Below, one piece after another: positions 21,401 through 33,000 of a stretch of 64,000 nt of DNA. Below the pieces are notes generated by a model, which was not told the DNA's origin, did not search any database, and saw only the letters and a list, made by a program, of their open reading frames with translations. The stretch covers positions 18,624,501 to 18,688,500 of the forward strand of contig NC_134377.1 of the NCBI RefSeq assembly GCF_035582795.1. The letters run 5' to 3'. Numbering within the stretch: position 1 is the first letter of the stretch; each line of letters begins with the position of its first letter. Origin of the DNA: Mycteria americana. Taxonomy: Eukaryota; Chordata; Aves; Ciconiiformes; Ciconiidae. A program made the translations under genes and the position numbers.

Positions 21401-24400
21401 TTTTGGTGGGCGTCAGCTGGCAAAGCTCCCCTCCCTGCTAGCAGTCCCCAGGGACGCGTGGTTGTTGCTGCAGCTCGCTACCCCACCAGGGATACCGTCC
21501 CTTGGGTGACGCTAAAACGGCCCCCCCGGCTGGGAAGGCTGCCTGCCCGCATGGCTGAGCTGGGCAGCGGACAGAGGCTGTGCCACCCTGGCAGCAGTGC
21601 CAGCCAGGACTGAGCCTCCCTGTCCCCCTGCCTTCCCTACCTGCTGGCTGCCCACGTAGGGGACGACGGCACACAGGGGCACGTATCTGGCTTTGATTTG
21701 CCACGGCATCGAGACCACCCTCTGCAGCATCTGTTGGTAAAGGGGCCTCTCCTGGTCCTGGAAGTGCTGGCACTCGAGGTGGTAGATCTCCAGGAGCAGT
21801 TGGAAGGAGCTGTGGATGAACTCGGACACACCTTCCACCTGTGGGGAGGAGGGCAAGCAGGAGAGGTTAGGGTGGGTTCCTCCTCCTGTCTCGCTGGGTG
21901 AGGAAAGACTCTGTGCTTTCCCGTGGCAGTGGACTTTAAGCACTGGCCGGTAACCATGGGGTTAGGAGCTGGGGACGCAAGGAGGGCAGGAGGTGAGCCA
22001 GCAGGCATGGACGGGCTGGGACTGCACCCGTGGGTGCTGCCTGGGGAGGGTGAAGCACTGGGACACAACCCTGCGGAGGCCGTGTGCGGTGACTGCCCCA
22101 GCCTCAGCAGCGTGGGTGCCTCCACCCTGCCAGAGGAAGGCAGCTGCAAGCAGCCATGGGCAAGGGGGCTGTATTTGGTCGATGGAGCTGAAACGGGTGG
22201 GGATGTGTTATGGGCAGGGAAAAGGCTGTTTCCGGTTGCTGCGGCGCGGGCTTTCAGCACCCCAGCCTTACCGGGGTCTCAGCGTTGTCCCACACCAGCT
22301 GGGTGAGCTGCCGGAGGAGCCTGGCGTCCCGGGCCAGCATGCGGCTCCCCGTCAGGCGCCAGACAGCAGGCAGGCTCTCCTGCAGGCGCTGCAGCCACAG
22401 GGCGCAGGCTGCAAAAGCAGAGAGCACCGCTGCAGCCCTTGCCCCAAGACTTGCCTGTGGCAGAGCCGGTGCGGGCTGCTGGGGGGCTCATGGACCCAGT
22501 GCGCAAGGGGAGCGGTTTCCCCGTTAGGTACACAAGAGCCTGAGAGGGTTAGTGTCCATCGGGCTGGAGCAGATATTAATAGCAGTTTCCAAACCAGCCA
22601 CCAAGATCCAGAAAAGCGTCTTCCCCAGGAGAAGATGAAGCGCTGTGGGGGCTCTGTGTGTCACGAGCACAGTGAAGCCTTCAAACCCCCCCCCCCCCAC
22701 CATGGCAGGATCATCATCTCCTACCTTGGAAGCAGTAGTAGTGGCAGTCCTGCTCCTTGGTCAGGGCACACACAGTGGGAAAGACAACGTCCAGCAGCAG
22801 GCAGGCCTGCGGGAGCACAGCGGCTCAGGGAGCGGGCAGGCACGGGCTTGCCAGGGCGAGAAAACCCCACCATGAGACAGGTGAGGAGAGCGCTGCCTGG
22901 TTTTCCTGCTCTTACAGCAGCTTATTGTTAGTTTTTGCTCCCTGTCTGGAAGTCCTCAGTTCTTGAGGACTCAGGAGATGCTGGAGATGGGCAGAGCTGG
23001 AGGCTCCTGGCGAACGCGCCGCACTCAGGGGGATGCGTGGAGCTGCTGGTGCGGAGCAGTGCAGCCTGGCTACATCCCCTGGGGACCCACGGCCCCCGCC
23101 GGCGGCTGCCAGCCCTGCACAAGGGGCTCTCCAAATCTCCGGCCGTTGGGTTTGTGCTCTCCTACCTTGTGGGTGAAGCTCTCCAGCTGGCAGCTGAGGA
23201 TGTCCGTCTTGCAGCACGTCAGCAAACCTCTGGTGACCACCAGCTTCTCCAGCCCGTCTGGCTCCAGGACGGGGGGGGCCTCCACCGCCAGCTCCCCGAA
23301 CTTCAGCTCCCCCACGCCTGGTTGGAAATGGCTGCGTTAGGTGGCAGAAAGATGGCAAACCCAAATGCTGCTCTGAGAGCGAACCGCTCTGGCTCATCCC
23401 AGAGTGACCACGGGAGGTGGCCAGTGGCAGCTGGGGCTCCTGCACCCCGAGAGCAGGACATGGCAGCAGAGTCCGGCTTGGACTACTGGTGAGTGGCACT
23501 GGCCTCTGCCCCCTTGCACCCAAACATGCCTGTCCCCGCCGTCCCCTTTGCCAGAGGCCGTCCCTGGCTTGAGATGGAGCACACACCTTGGTCGAGGAGC
23601 TGGAAGAGGGCCAGCGCGGCACTGGCCCCGCGCTCAGGCTGCGGGGCTGTGTTCACCAGCATGCTCAGGGCCGTACCTGCCAGCAGCCGTGCATCCTTGT
23701 TCAGGGCCTGGGCTCGCAGGGGAGGCAAAGGCACAGCTCAAAACACCATTTGAAAACCAGACCCCATTTAACCCTCCCTCTGTGACTGTGCAGGCAACTA
23801 TGCAGGGTCCCTTGGACGCCCCAGGCGTTGGGGCTGCCTCTGCAGGCTCCTCTTGGCGAGGGGAACGGGGAAAGCACCCGGGAAGGACGGCAGTGCTCTG
23901 CTCCTCGGGACAGGCAGCACCATCCCTCCCCAGGGCCACACGCACCTTCCCCCATGCCACCTCCAGCAGCAGCCCCAGGAGGCTCTGCAGGGCTTCGCTC
24001 TTCCCCGCCACACTCCACACCAGGGGGGCCACGTCCTTCGGCAGCACCTGGAAGAGCTGGAGGCAGGCCTGGAGGAGAAGGAGGGATGGGGGTCGCGGGG
24101 ATGGCTGTCAGCATCCCTCACTTCTCAAAAAGCAGCGAGTCCCCAGGGACGGCCGTTCGAAATGGCACCGTGTGCCACATCCCTCCGGGACATCGCTGCC
24201 AGTGCCCGGCTGGGAGGGGGCTCCAGCAGGTCCCTGTCCTTCCAGGGGCTGATCCTTCCCTCCTCCTCTGAAATTCGGCTCTTACCTTGACAGCCAGGTA
24301 GCCCCACGTGCCGCCGGGTGCAGGCTGGCTCTGCAGCACCCAGCGCAAGGTGGTGGCCAGGCGCTGCAGCAGCGGGGCCAGGTTCTGCCGCCAGTGCTGC

Positions 24401-26225
24401 CGACCCAGGCTGCTCTCCTCCATGAACACGCACACTGCGGGCAAGGGGACAGCATCAGTCCCTGGCCCTCCTGGCAGCGTGCCCGCAGCTGGCCCTGCTC
24501 CCAGTTAAGCCAAGGGCTGCACTGCTGGTAAGCAGGGTAAGAACAGGGCTGGGATGCAGGGGATGCTTTGGCTTGTCCAGTTTCCAGCTGCCCCGGGGGG
24601 GTGGGCAGAGCCATTGGGTACTGCTGGGACCTCTGCAGAAATCCTGCGGATCCGGCTGATCCCTGCTCCCCCTCCCACGAGCGCAGAGGACTCGGTCTGG
24701 GTGGGCAGGGGGTGTTCCCTGCATTGGTGGTGGGGACCCCGGAGGGGAAGGAGCAGAGACTGACCTGACTGAAGGTCCCCAGGAGACAGCACCTGCAGGG
24801 GCAGAAGGACAGTTTGTCCCACGTGACAACACAGTGGGGCTCGGTGCCTTGGGCAGGAGGGTCCTGCCTGCGCCAGAAGCTGTCCCAGTGATGAGCAAAG
24901 GGCTGGTGTGACGGGCAGCCACGCGTCGCCAGCTGCAAGCAAGGGCGAGCCCCCAGCATGGTAGGAAGAGAAGCAAAGGACCCCGGGCAGCCCAAACCAG
25001 GAGGTCCCTGTCGCACATGGGCTCCAGCCAAGCCCCTGTGAAAGACGGTGCCACCGCACAACTGGGATGCTCTCACCTCTCCCTGCGGCGCCAGGCCGGC
25101 CAGCAGCGCACCCACCTCCTGGGCCAGCAGAGCTTCCTTCCCCACCGCCAGCTGGGTCACGATCTGCCGAGAGACACCCTGAGTCAGCCGGTCTGCCTGG
25201 ACACCCGCGAGATACCAGCTGCAATGCGCTTTTAGGGGAGCTCTGCGGCATCACCGTGGCCCCTTTGCCGGTAAGGATGCACCACACCAGGGCTGTGCCG
25301 GTGGCAGGCAGAGCTGGGCGAGACCACCGCTTACGCTTGTGGCTAATAAACCTCTGAAGCCGCAGCCTAACCAGTTGCATTACGGACCTGTTCCAGTTTC
25401 TGGAAAGAGCTGGAGCTGCCGGTTGCCTCCATCTGGAAAGCCAGGACACAGCGGAGCAGGGGCCGAACCTCCGCCTCGCCCAGCGCCCGCAGACCCTCAC
25501 TCAGCGCCCGCGACAGCAGGAGAGCCTCCTCCAGGTGCTTGTCTTTGCATCTCTTGGCAGTACTCCTGAAGCGGGACGGGGATGGAGGTGAGGATAGCTT
25601 GGCTTGGTGGGGGTGATACCCCGGCTTGGTGGGGATTAGGGTTGCGGTGCCCCAGTTCAAGGTGGGTTGGAGTGGGGGTACCCCAGCTCGATATGGATCG
25701 GGGTTGGGGTGCCCCAGCTTGACAGGGGTTAGGGTTGGGGTGCCTCAGCTTGCGACGCCCCTCTCTCCCAACGGCACTCAGCACTGCGGGGGGAAAGGGG
25801 GGGGGGGGGAACTCCTCAAAGCCCAGAGCCCACGACCCAGCCTGTTCTGGCAAAGGCAAGCCCTGGGGAGGGGGGGGGTTGGGGGGGTTGGGGCGGAAGG
25901 CCCGAAAAAACCCTAAAACTTGCTGCCCTGCTGCTGCAGAGCGGGCTGGATGGGGATGGGGGCAAGCGGGGGGTGGCTCGGTCCCCACGCCGGGCACCGA
26001 GCCCAGCCTGCCGACCCGCGCCCGGGGTTGCTCGGGGGCTCCCCGCCCGGCGATGCCCGGGGGACCCGCGCCCGGGGGATGCCGGGGCCGCTCCTCTTAC
26101 CCCGCGAAGTGCCGCAGGCAGCGCAGGCAGGAGAGCACCGGCGCCGCCGCGCCCAGCGCCCCGTAGAAGGCGGCGCAGGCCCGCGCCTCCCGCTCGGCGC
26201 CCATGGCCGCGGCCGCCACCACCAT
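12477..26225 (-). CDS. THADA-like (DUF2428) tRNA-methyltransferase regulator paralogue, 31 exons
   Basis: HEAT/ARM-type helical repeat protein of about 1,886 residues (ATG 26204; a second in-frame ATG at 26225). Exons: 26101-26225, 25388-25565, 25077-25163, 24765-24792, 24286-24434, 23946-24068, 23587-23707, 23166-23317, 22725-22806, 22272-22408, 21641-21838, 20531-21227, 20280-20432, 20078-20187, 19766-19926, 19348-19514, 18888-19073, 18139-18290, 17462-17605, 17053-17157, 16650-16850, 16206-16356, 15830-16064, 15446-15685, 15086-15311, 14755-14961, 14312-14550, 13886-14068, 13180-13446, 12878-13083, 12477-12748. All use GT-AG and join in phase with no stop. Landmarks shared with human THADA (1,953 aa): LLQAAATAPMHG, LILTCCWVSVKEIGLLLG, SITRRAAGFP (residues 1090-1099), ALHVLQTLV, SPCWAMRNAAIQLFSALTSR, HNAVHGRLLQ. 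THADA and yeast Trm732 activate FTSJ1/Trm7 for tRNA position-32 2'-O-methylation. The RRSAGxP motif reads RRAAGFP here. Divergence from human THADA suggests a paralogue; the same role is inferred, not shown. Confidence 0.88.
21250..21288 (+). mobile_element. CR1 LINE 3'-tail fragment in a THADA-like intron
   Basis: A GGGTCTTTTCCAATCTAAAT block followed by GATTCTATGATG matches the CR1 3' terminus with its ATTCTATG-type tail. It is about 40 bp, 5'-truncated, and lies in the intron between exons 11 and 12, antisense to the gene. Confidence 0.7.
25593..25756. repeat. G-rich minisatellite in THADA-like intron 1
   Basis: About five degenerate copies of a unit near 35-38 bp of the form GGGGTTAGGGTTGGGGTGCC followed by CCAGCTTG. 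Individual copies contain telomere-like GGGTTAGGG, but no true TTAGGG array is present. Confidence 0.75.
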
Positions 26226-26500
26226 AGAGCGCGGCCGCGCTCCCGCCGGCTCAGCGGCGCCCCCTAGCGCCGCCCCCCGGGCGGGCGGAGGCGGGAGCGG
26301 GGGGGGGGGGCGCTCGGCCGCGACCTTCACCGCGACGGCGGAGCTCAGCGCAGGCCGCAAGTCCGGGGTGAAAAAGCAGGATCATCGGCGCTGCTGCCGT
26401 AGTCGGTGGAGAGCGAGAGCCCCCAGAAGGGCTGGAAACCGGGGAGGTGGTGCTCGCTGCCGGAGGAAGGCTGGCAGCGCGAGATGGCGGCTGTAAGGTC
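25900..26500 (-). promoter_or_regulatory. CpG-rich promoter of the THADA-like gene
   Basis: Dense CpG and long G-runs (about 26298-26310) surround the first exon and both candidate start codons. No TATA box is visible. A GAGATGGCGGC sequence near 26482, resembling a YY1 site, lies about 260-280 bp upstream of the starts. This is consistent with a housekeeping-type promoter. Confidence 0.55.
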
Positions 26501-26608
26501 TCTGTAATACCAAGGGAAGTGCTTCGGCGTGAAATCGCTGTCTCTCTCCACCGCGCCTCATGGCATCGGGGAGGTTTGGTCCCCCCCAGTCCTCCTGCTA
26601 CGCCACAG

Positions 26609-26716
26609 GCACCATCCCTGTTAGTAGGGATGTTAGATGGGAACGTCCCTGTCCCCATCCCTGTTAGATGGGAACATCCTGTCCCCATCCCCGTTGTTCG
26701 CCACCATCCCTATTAA
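26609..26716. repeat. Short tandem repeat upstream of the THADA-like gene
   Basis: About three copies of a unit near 33-35 bp containing CATCCCTGTTAGATGGGAAC and CCTGTCCC. Confidence 0.65.
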
Positions 26717-26884
26717 CGCTAACAGCCAGCGGAGGGACTCGGCTTCTTCCTGCGGGGTGCAATGGCCTTTGGAGAGAGAAACAGATTTATGACACTTGAT
26801 GTTAATTGTCGTTAAATCCAAATTATTTTACCTGGGTTCTTTTTGTCAGTTGGCACAGGGTCGAACTATTTTAACAGGCGTGAT

Positions 26885-26945
26885 CTGGGGGTTGGCCTAG
26901 ATGACCTTTAAAGGTCCCTTCCAACCCAAACCATTCTATGATTTC
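26885..26945 (+). mobile_element. CR1 LINE 3'-tail fragment
   Basis: GGGGTTGGCCTAGATGACC, then TTTAAAGGTCCCTTCCAACC, then ACCATTCTATGAT: the classical CR1 3' end in sense orientation, about 60 bp and 5'-truncated. Confidence 0.85.
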
Positions 26946-26949
26946 CGTG

Positions 26950-29900
26950 TCTTTATTAAACGTAGTTATAACTCCTGACTAATGCATGCCACTGAACTTC
27001 ACCCAGCAGCTATCAAGAAAGTGCTCCTGGCTGGTTTTGACCTTGAAGGATTGTTTTTCCCCTGGGTTGTTTCTCACAGCGGCACTGGGGCGAGCGATGG
27101 GCATTGGCCGCTTGGGCGAACCAGCGGCACGGGCAGCCCAGGAAAGCGCAGCTGGGACGGGCCGGCGTCTGCACTGGGTGACCAGGAGGGTGCTGAGATG
27201 TGGCTCTCTGGGTGAGCGCTGTGCTTGGGGACAGAAAGGCCCCAGCCTGTAGTTTTAGGCGACATTTGCCAGCAGTGTCCCTCTCTGTTCCGCTTTGGAA
27301 ATCAACCTGGATGCCCAAATCCAGCCACGGGTCCAGGTTTGCCCTGACTGCTGCCAATATCAACCAGTGAAACAGCCCAGGACTTTTACCCCAGGTAAGG
27401 CAGAGCAGTGCAGGAGGACGGTCACGTCCCTCGGACCTGCTCCTCCACTCCCTGAGCCCTCCGGCCACCCCATGTGGGTGAGGGAGTGGGGGGGGGGCAC
27501 TGCCAAACCAGAGCTCCCACGGGTGCCAGCGCCCAGGCCAGGGTGCTCCCGTGTTTTAGGGTCTCCAAAGCTCCCGTTCCCATCCCCTTGTGCTGCCTGC
27601 AGAAGGGAGGGGCAGGGGAGGAAGAGGGGGATTTTTTTCTGGTTTCACTATAGGAAGGATTTTCAAACCCTATAAATTCACTTTTGACAAGTGAACGGCT
27701 AAAGCAGATTAACCTTTTTGCTAATCCTCTATAATGGCTTTGGAATCTCCTTAACCAATAAGAAAATGATAAGAGCCTGTTTCTTTTCTTTTTATCTATA
27801 TCTATATTGTCCTCCCTTGTCTGCATTTTTTTTTCTTTCTTGTTTTATTTTCCTTTCCTTTTCTAATATGAAATAGCCCAGCGATCCTATCTCCTGGAGG
27901 CTCAGTAAACAGAACATCAATAATCCCTTTCCTTTATTCCTCTCCGGTAACAGGGTGCAGAGAAGTGTCTACCGATTGGGATTTGATTACCAGCAGCTAT
28001 CAAAAGTCTCTTTGTAAGATCTGGGTCCTAAATCCCATAATTCTTTGATAAAAGAAGTATTACCAGTCCATTTTCTGAAGTGAAAGGTACAGGGGGAATG
28101 AAAGAAAGCAATCAGCGGAGATCCTAATAGGCTAAGTGCATGTGTGGTGGGAAGGCAGGGACGGGCAGGGGAGGCCAGGGAAAGGTGTCCTTTGTTAAGG
28201 ATGGGGAAGGAGAATTAATCCGCTTCGGGCCTATGATTATCACAGCCGAGAGCAGAAAGGGCCAGATCCTGCGCCTGCCCATGGCACATCCCGGCTCGCC
28301 TGCCCTGCCGTCGCTCTGGACCGGCATGGTGTGGGGAGCAGAACCCGGCCCCACATCCATCTCCTGTGTCAGCGTTCGGGTACATGCATAAAAGCTGGGA
28401 GCAGTTTCGATGATCCCCGGCGTTAGTGCATCCCCAGTGCCTCCCTGGAGCGCTGACACCTTGGCAGGGCAGCAGTGCACGTGTCCAGACTGGGCGGCTA
28501 CAAACGCGTCTTCCTCTCAAGCCTACAGCAAATATGTAAAGATTCATAGAACATGGTTATAATCTATGTTACACCACTGGAATAGCTGAAGGAGAGGCAA
28601 ATAAAGGGATGGAAGAAAAAATAGTGGTTTGGTTTTCAGTGAGATTTTGCAGAGATTTGAGGATCATAGGTAGAGCGGCTATGGGGCCTCTCTTCCCGGC
28701 AGGGAGGGCCACGAGGACCTTTGATGTGCAGTGGTTTCACAGCACTCACCTATGTGTCTCCTCAGTGTACCATGAGTGGGACCGGTATCTTCTCTCCCCT
28801 GCAAAGAAACACCAGTGGGAGAGCGTTCCCCATGTGAGCTCCTGAAGCCTTGCTACTCACCTCGGCTTAAACCGCACTGAGGGCAAGAAAACTTGGGTTT
28901 AAACTTTCCTAAGCAACCTGAGCTCAACCACACCTTCTCTATTTTAACCCCAGCTACTCGTTTCAGTTATAAACCCAAGATGGAAGATGTCCTCTCTCCT
29001 CCTGTGGATCGCATGTGCCAGGCCTTGCTGTTTGCCCTCGGGAAGGTCGGTGCCAGGCGTCCCCTCCCGTCCCGAGTCACCGTTCTCGGCCGTAGCCTCA
29101 TCCCAGTTTCTCTCGCTGGACAGAAGAAGTTGGGAATCGAACTGACAAAGCTTTGGGGAAGCCTGGCTGCCCCAGGCAGCCACCCTGGCTGCTCTGGGCT
29201 CACTGAACCACCCATCAGCTGTGGCACCGAGACCACGCTCCTGCCCAAGCTGCTGCGGGACCCCGTTGCCTGCCTGCCTGGACACGGAGGCAGCAGGCAG
29301 CAATCCTCCCCTTCCTTTCCTGATGCCGAGCAGGGGTACAGCTCAGCTGTACAGGAGGTGGCTACATGCCACTAAGCTATGCCACAGAACTGCCATGAGC
29401 TGCCAGTAATCTAATTTATTAAGGGCTTTGAATGCTTGCAAAAAGTATGTTGGATACATGTAAAGCATCTGCATTATCACTGTGATTAGGGCAGCAGAGG
29501 TGGGGGAAAGGGGAAGGAGGGAAAATACAATTTTTCTGCTGTCAGCAGAAAATAAATCAACTTTCACAGAGAGTTCTGGCGCAGCCAAAGGCTGTGCTAT
29601 CATTAAAAATGATTTTTTATTAAGCTGAACTCTCTCCTCTCTCATATTGTATGATATGACAGCTCTCTTTTGATGGGAAACCTTTCATTTGGCCAGAGAA
29701 AGGGATAATTTGCTTCTTTTAAGGAGTTAATCCTCTGGTCCATTTCCGGGCTGGGAACAGCTGTCCTCCCCCTTCCTTGGATCGGAGGCGGCAGCACAAT
29801 GGAGATCATAACCGCCTCAAATCTACACCCGAGATGGAGAAATCAGATTTCCTTCTCCAGTCATTTTTGTGGGATTAGCTAAATCTTAGATCCACACTAA

Positions 29901-30060
29901 CCCTTCACAAAGCTGCCAAGATTAGTTAGAATTTATTTTATTCACAGGGGGGTTTACGGTTTTCTTTCCAAAGGGATTGTATCTCTCTCTCTATATATAT
30001 ATATATTTAGGGTGGCTCCAGTCATAAAGCAGCTAGGTTAGAAGGAGAAAAAGTGCGTGT
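26950..30060 (+). promoter_or_regulatory. Gene-free upstream region of GSC2 with K50-homeodomain sites
   Basis: About 3 kb without coding signal, AT-richer than its flanks, between the divergent THADA-like gene and GSC2. It contains at least five exact TAATCC/GGATTA sequences, the core bound by Lys50 homeodomains such as goosecoid and OTX: 27722-27727, 27921-27926, 28216-28221, 29728-29733 and 29872-29877 (reverse). A CT/TA microsatellite lies at about 29984-30008. An enhancer or autoregulatory role is inference. Confidence 0.4.
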
Positions 30061-30063
30061 GTG

Positions 30064-30072
30064 TATAAAATA
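30064..30072 (+). promoter_or_regulatory. GSC2: Candidate TATA box of GSC2
   Basis: TATAAAATA lies about 205 bp upstream of the GSC2 start codon, which would place transcription start near 30095 and give a 5' UTR of about 175 bp. Confidence 0.5.
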
Positions 30073-30269
30073 AAAACTTGGCTACGAGAATGACAGTCAC
30101 TTGAAATGCCAAGACAAAGCAGCGATTCTGGATGGCTTCGCCCGTCCATTTTAAAAGCTACATAAGCTGTCTTTTTCCTTGCGAGACCCCACTCCAGAGT
30201 TACCGCTCGGAGAGCAAACCCCGCTCAGCCTGAGCTGCCTGTTCCCGCAGCCGCTGCTGCCGGCAGAGG

Positions 30270-32320
30270 ATGTCTTCGGAGCCAGCACCGGATGCCGATG
30301 CCGGCGCCGGCAGGAGAGGCCTCAAGAAGCCGTGTTCGTTCAGCATCGAGGACATCCTCTCCAGCCCGGCAGAGAAGAGCCCCCAGGTCCTGGTCCCGCT
30401 GTGCCTGCGGGGCATCTTGGACTGCGCACCCAAGGGGCTGTGTGAGCTGGAGACCATCCCGGCCAGCTCCCTGCAGGAGGAGGAGGAGGAGGAGGAGGAA
30501 GAGCTGGAAGGTGCAGGCTGCAACTGCTGCTGCTGTTCTCACACGAGCGCCCATTCCCGGCAGGACTTGCCAAGTTGGCTGGGTGAGTGTTTGGGTTTGT
30601 TTCTCGGTGTAGGGCTCATGGAGGGGCTGGTGCCAGCGCTGGGTGGAGGGGAAAACCTGGGCGTTGAGTGACAATATAGCGCCTGGCCTGCCGCCACGGT
30701 GGTCTTCTCATGCCCCAGCTCCAGCGAGGGGCAGCAGGATCCATTCTCAGCATAGGTCCTAAGAGCAGGCACTTTTATCTGCAACGCTACCAGGTTTTTA
30801 AAAGCAGCAGGAGTATTTATTACTGTATGTTACTGTTTTATTGTAAAACACTTGAGAGGACGATGGTTCTAGGGGTGGAAGTTCTCTGTGGAGTGTGGGG
30901 CCCCATGGTCATGCTGCCCATGTGCAGAGCTCTGCCTGTGCTTCCTGGCAACACCAGCCCTGGGGAACCTCACTTGTCCTTTAAGGAAAAGTTTTTGGCT
31001 ACACCTAGCAAAATTACTGCATCTAGGAAAAAAAAAAAAAAAAAAGTAGCAACCCCTTAAAAATGCAGTTCAAGAGCATCCTGAAAGTTGTGAAATCCCC
31101 CATGTCAGGACTGAAACACAGCTCCTAGCTGGGCTGTGAGTTTCCATCCATTTTCTGGAGCTGGCCATAGTGCAACTGGTAAGTAAACAAGGAAAACCCA
31201 ACCAGTGCTCGCTGCCTGCATGCTTCTCCCGAAGTGATGCCCTAAGCCCTTCTCTCACCTGCATGGTGGTCATGCAGCTCGTCACCCACGCCAGCTGGCT
31301 GGCTGCCTCCTTCCAAGCCACGTGCATGGATGCAACTTGTGCCTTAACCGCCTTGAGCGAGATGGGTGTTTCAGCCCCTCACCCCTAATGCTGCCGTTGT
31401 ACCTCTCCCCCTGCAGACGCCCGGTTCCCCTGGCCCATGCAGCTCTTCCACTCGGCGGTCAGGGTCTGCAAGAGTCCCCAGGGGAGCCCGGCCAAGCTGC
31501 AGACTTTCCACCAGATCCAGCGCCGGACACGCCGGCATCGCACCATATTCACCGAGGACCAGCTGCAGGCCCTGGAGACACTTTTCCATCAGAACCAGTA
31601 CCCGGACGTCATCACCCGCGAGCACCTGGCAAACCGCATTCACTTGAAGGAGGAGAGGGTAGAGGTGAGATCCGGCCACTCGGTGAGGTGCTGTTTGCTG
31701 CAATGCCCCGAGAACACAGACTGCAAAGACAGCACTGTCTTTTTTGGGAGCTGCAGACCCAGGGCCTCATTTTAAAAACCATTCTTGGGTATTCGACAAA
31801 ACACAGTTTAGGTGTGGCAAGCCATGGAAGAATATAAAACAGTTCTGCTGGGCTGATTTGTTCTGGTATCCAGTCCTGTAAACTCACTCCGTCTCTCCTA
31901 GATTCCCCTATATAAACACAGACATGCCCAGTTCTGCTCATCCCCTGCACCCGAGCGTATATTCCTTATTTATGTGGTCTGCGTGACTTCTGAATTTGCC
32001 ATGGGGGTGTCCCAGCTCCCTTGTGCCCCTTACATGTATCTGAGCAGGATTGCAGGGGAGGGACTGATTAAATTTTGTATCAAACTTTTATATTGGGAAA
32101 TATATTGCCGTATCCTAAAGCTTACGCCGTACAGCCCAGGAGCGTAACTGTCTGCCCTCCTCCAAGTAACACATGAAATGCAAAAGTTCTTCTTTTCTTG
32201 TTTTGTACTTTCTAGGTTTGGTTTAAAAATCGGCGGGCCAAGTGGCGGCATCAGAAGAGGGCGTCTGCTTCAGCGCTGATCCTTCAAGGCACCAAGATGC
32301 CCTCTGAGGAGAGCTGTTAG
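30270..32320 (+). CDS. GSC2: Goosecoid-2 homeobox transcription factor
   Basis: Nuclear paired-type homeodomain protein of 221 residues (human GSC2 is about 205). Three exons: 30270-30582, 31417-31664 and 32216-32320 (TAG), all GT-AG and in phase. The N-terminus carries a goosecoid/eh1-type repression motif, FSIEDILSS, which recruits Groucho/TLE in this family. An acidic run of nine glutamates and then a cysteine cluster (CNCCCC) precede the end of exon 1. The homeodomain spans residues about 142-201 and starts [17 protein letters not shown]. Recognition helix residue 50 is lysine ([10 protein letters not shown]), as in goosecoid and bicoid, predicting TAATCC binding. The intron inside the homeodomain after VE is the conserved goosecoid-family position. 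Gene order next to ESS2, TSSK and DGCR2 supports GSC2 rather than GSC. Confidence 0.96.
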
Positions 32321-33000
32321 TGGTCGCAGGCTGCATCTCAGCAGATGAACGCCAAGAGCATCAATTTCCCATAGCTGACAGGTTCCGTAGGGCAGTAGCC
32401 CAAGGGGTACTAATGAAGCAAAGGGGAATCTCTGTGATTCCCAGAGGAGGAGGACGGGTGAAAGCAGGCATGGTACTTTCACATCCCAGTTTCTCTTCCC
32501 AACCTAGTTCGCATGGCAAATAACTCGCCAGGCATGACCCTCAGATGCTTCAGCAGAAACCACTGCCAAAAGCCCGTGCAGGGGACAGAGCCGTACCAGT
32601 GTTAAATGTGTGTGCTTCGGGAGAAGGGGAGACTTCCCTTCTTGTCTTTGCTCCGTGCAGGTAGTGTTTGTGCTTGTTTTGCTACCGTAGCTTTGCAAAA
32701 TATCCTGCAAATGAACGTTCCCTATTTTCAGCACCTCGACGGCATCTAGAGTTGCTTTTGGGGTTGAGCTCACCGCACAGGCGATTTGCTCCCTGACCAA
32801 GGAACGGGGATTTCTCCCTGCAGCGCGCGGGACCCGGCTGCTGTGCGGAGAGCGGCTGGCGCCGGGCGCGGGCAGCTCGCTCCGGGGCCAGCCCGTGCCG
32901 GCTCCCGGCCAGTGCAGGCGCTGCCCGCGTCCCGGCAGGGCCGAAGAGAAACCGCGTCTGTAAAGCAGCGACATAAATAAATAAAGCTGTCCCCGCCACC
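32321..33000 (+). other. GSC2: GSC2 3' UTR and polyadenylation signals
   Basis: Non-coding sequence after the GSC2 stop. Two overlapping AATAAA hexamers at 32976-32981 and 32980-32985 suggest transcript ends near 33000, just where the ESS2 CpG island starts. Confidence 0.6.

Noticed and set aside
12477-26225. Maestro HEAT-like (MROH) family assignment for the long minus-strand gene
   Set aside because: First impression from helical repeats; the ordered THADA motifs (TRRAAGFP, AMRNAAIQLFSALTSR and others) and total length fit THADA/DUF2428 instead.
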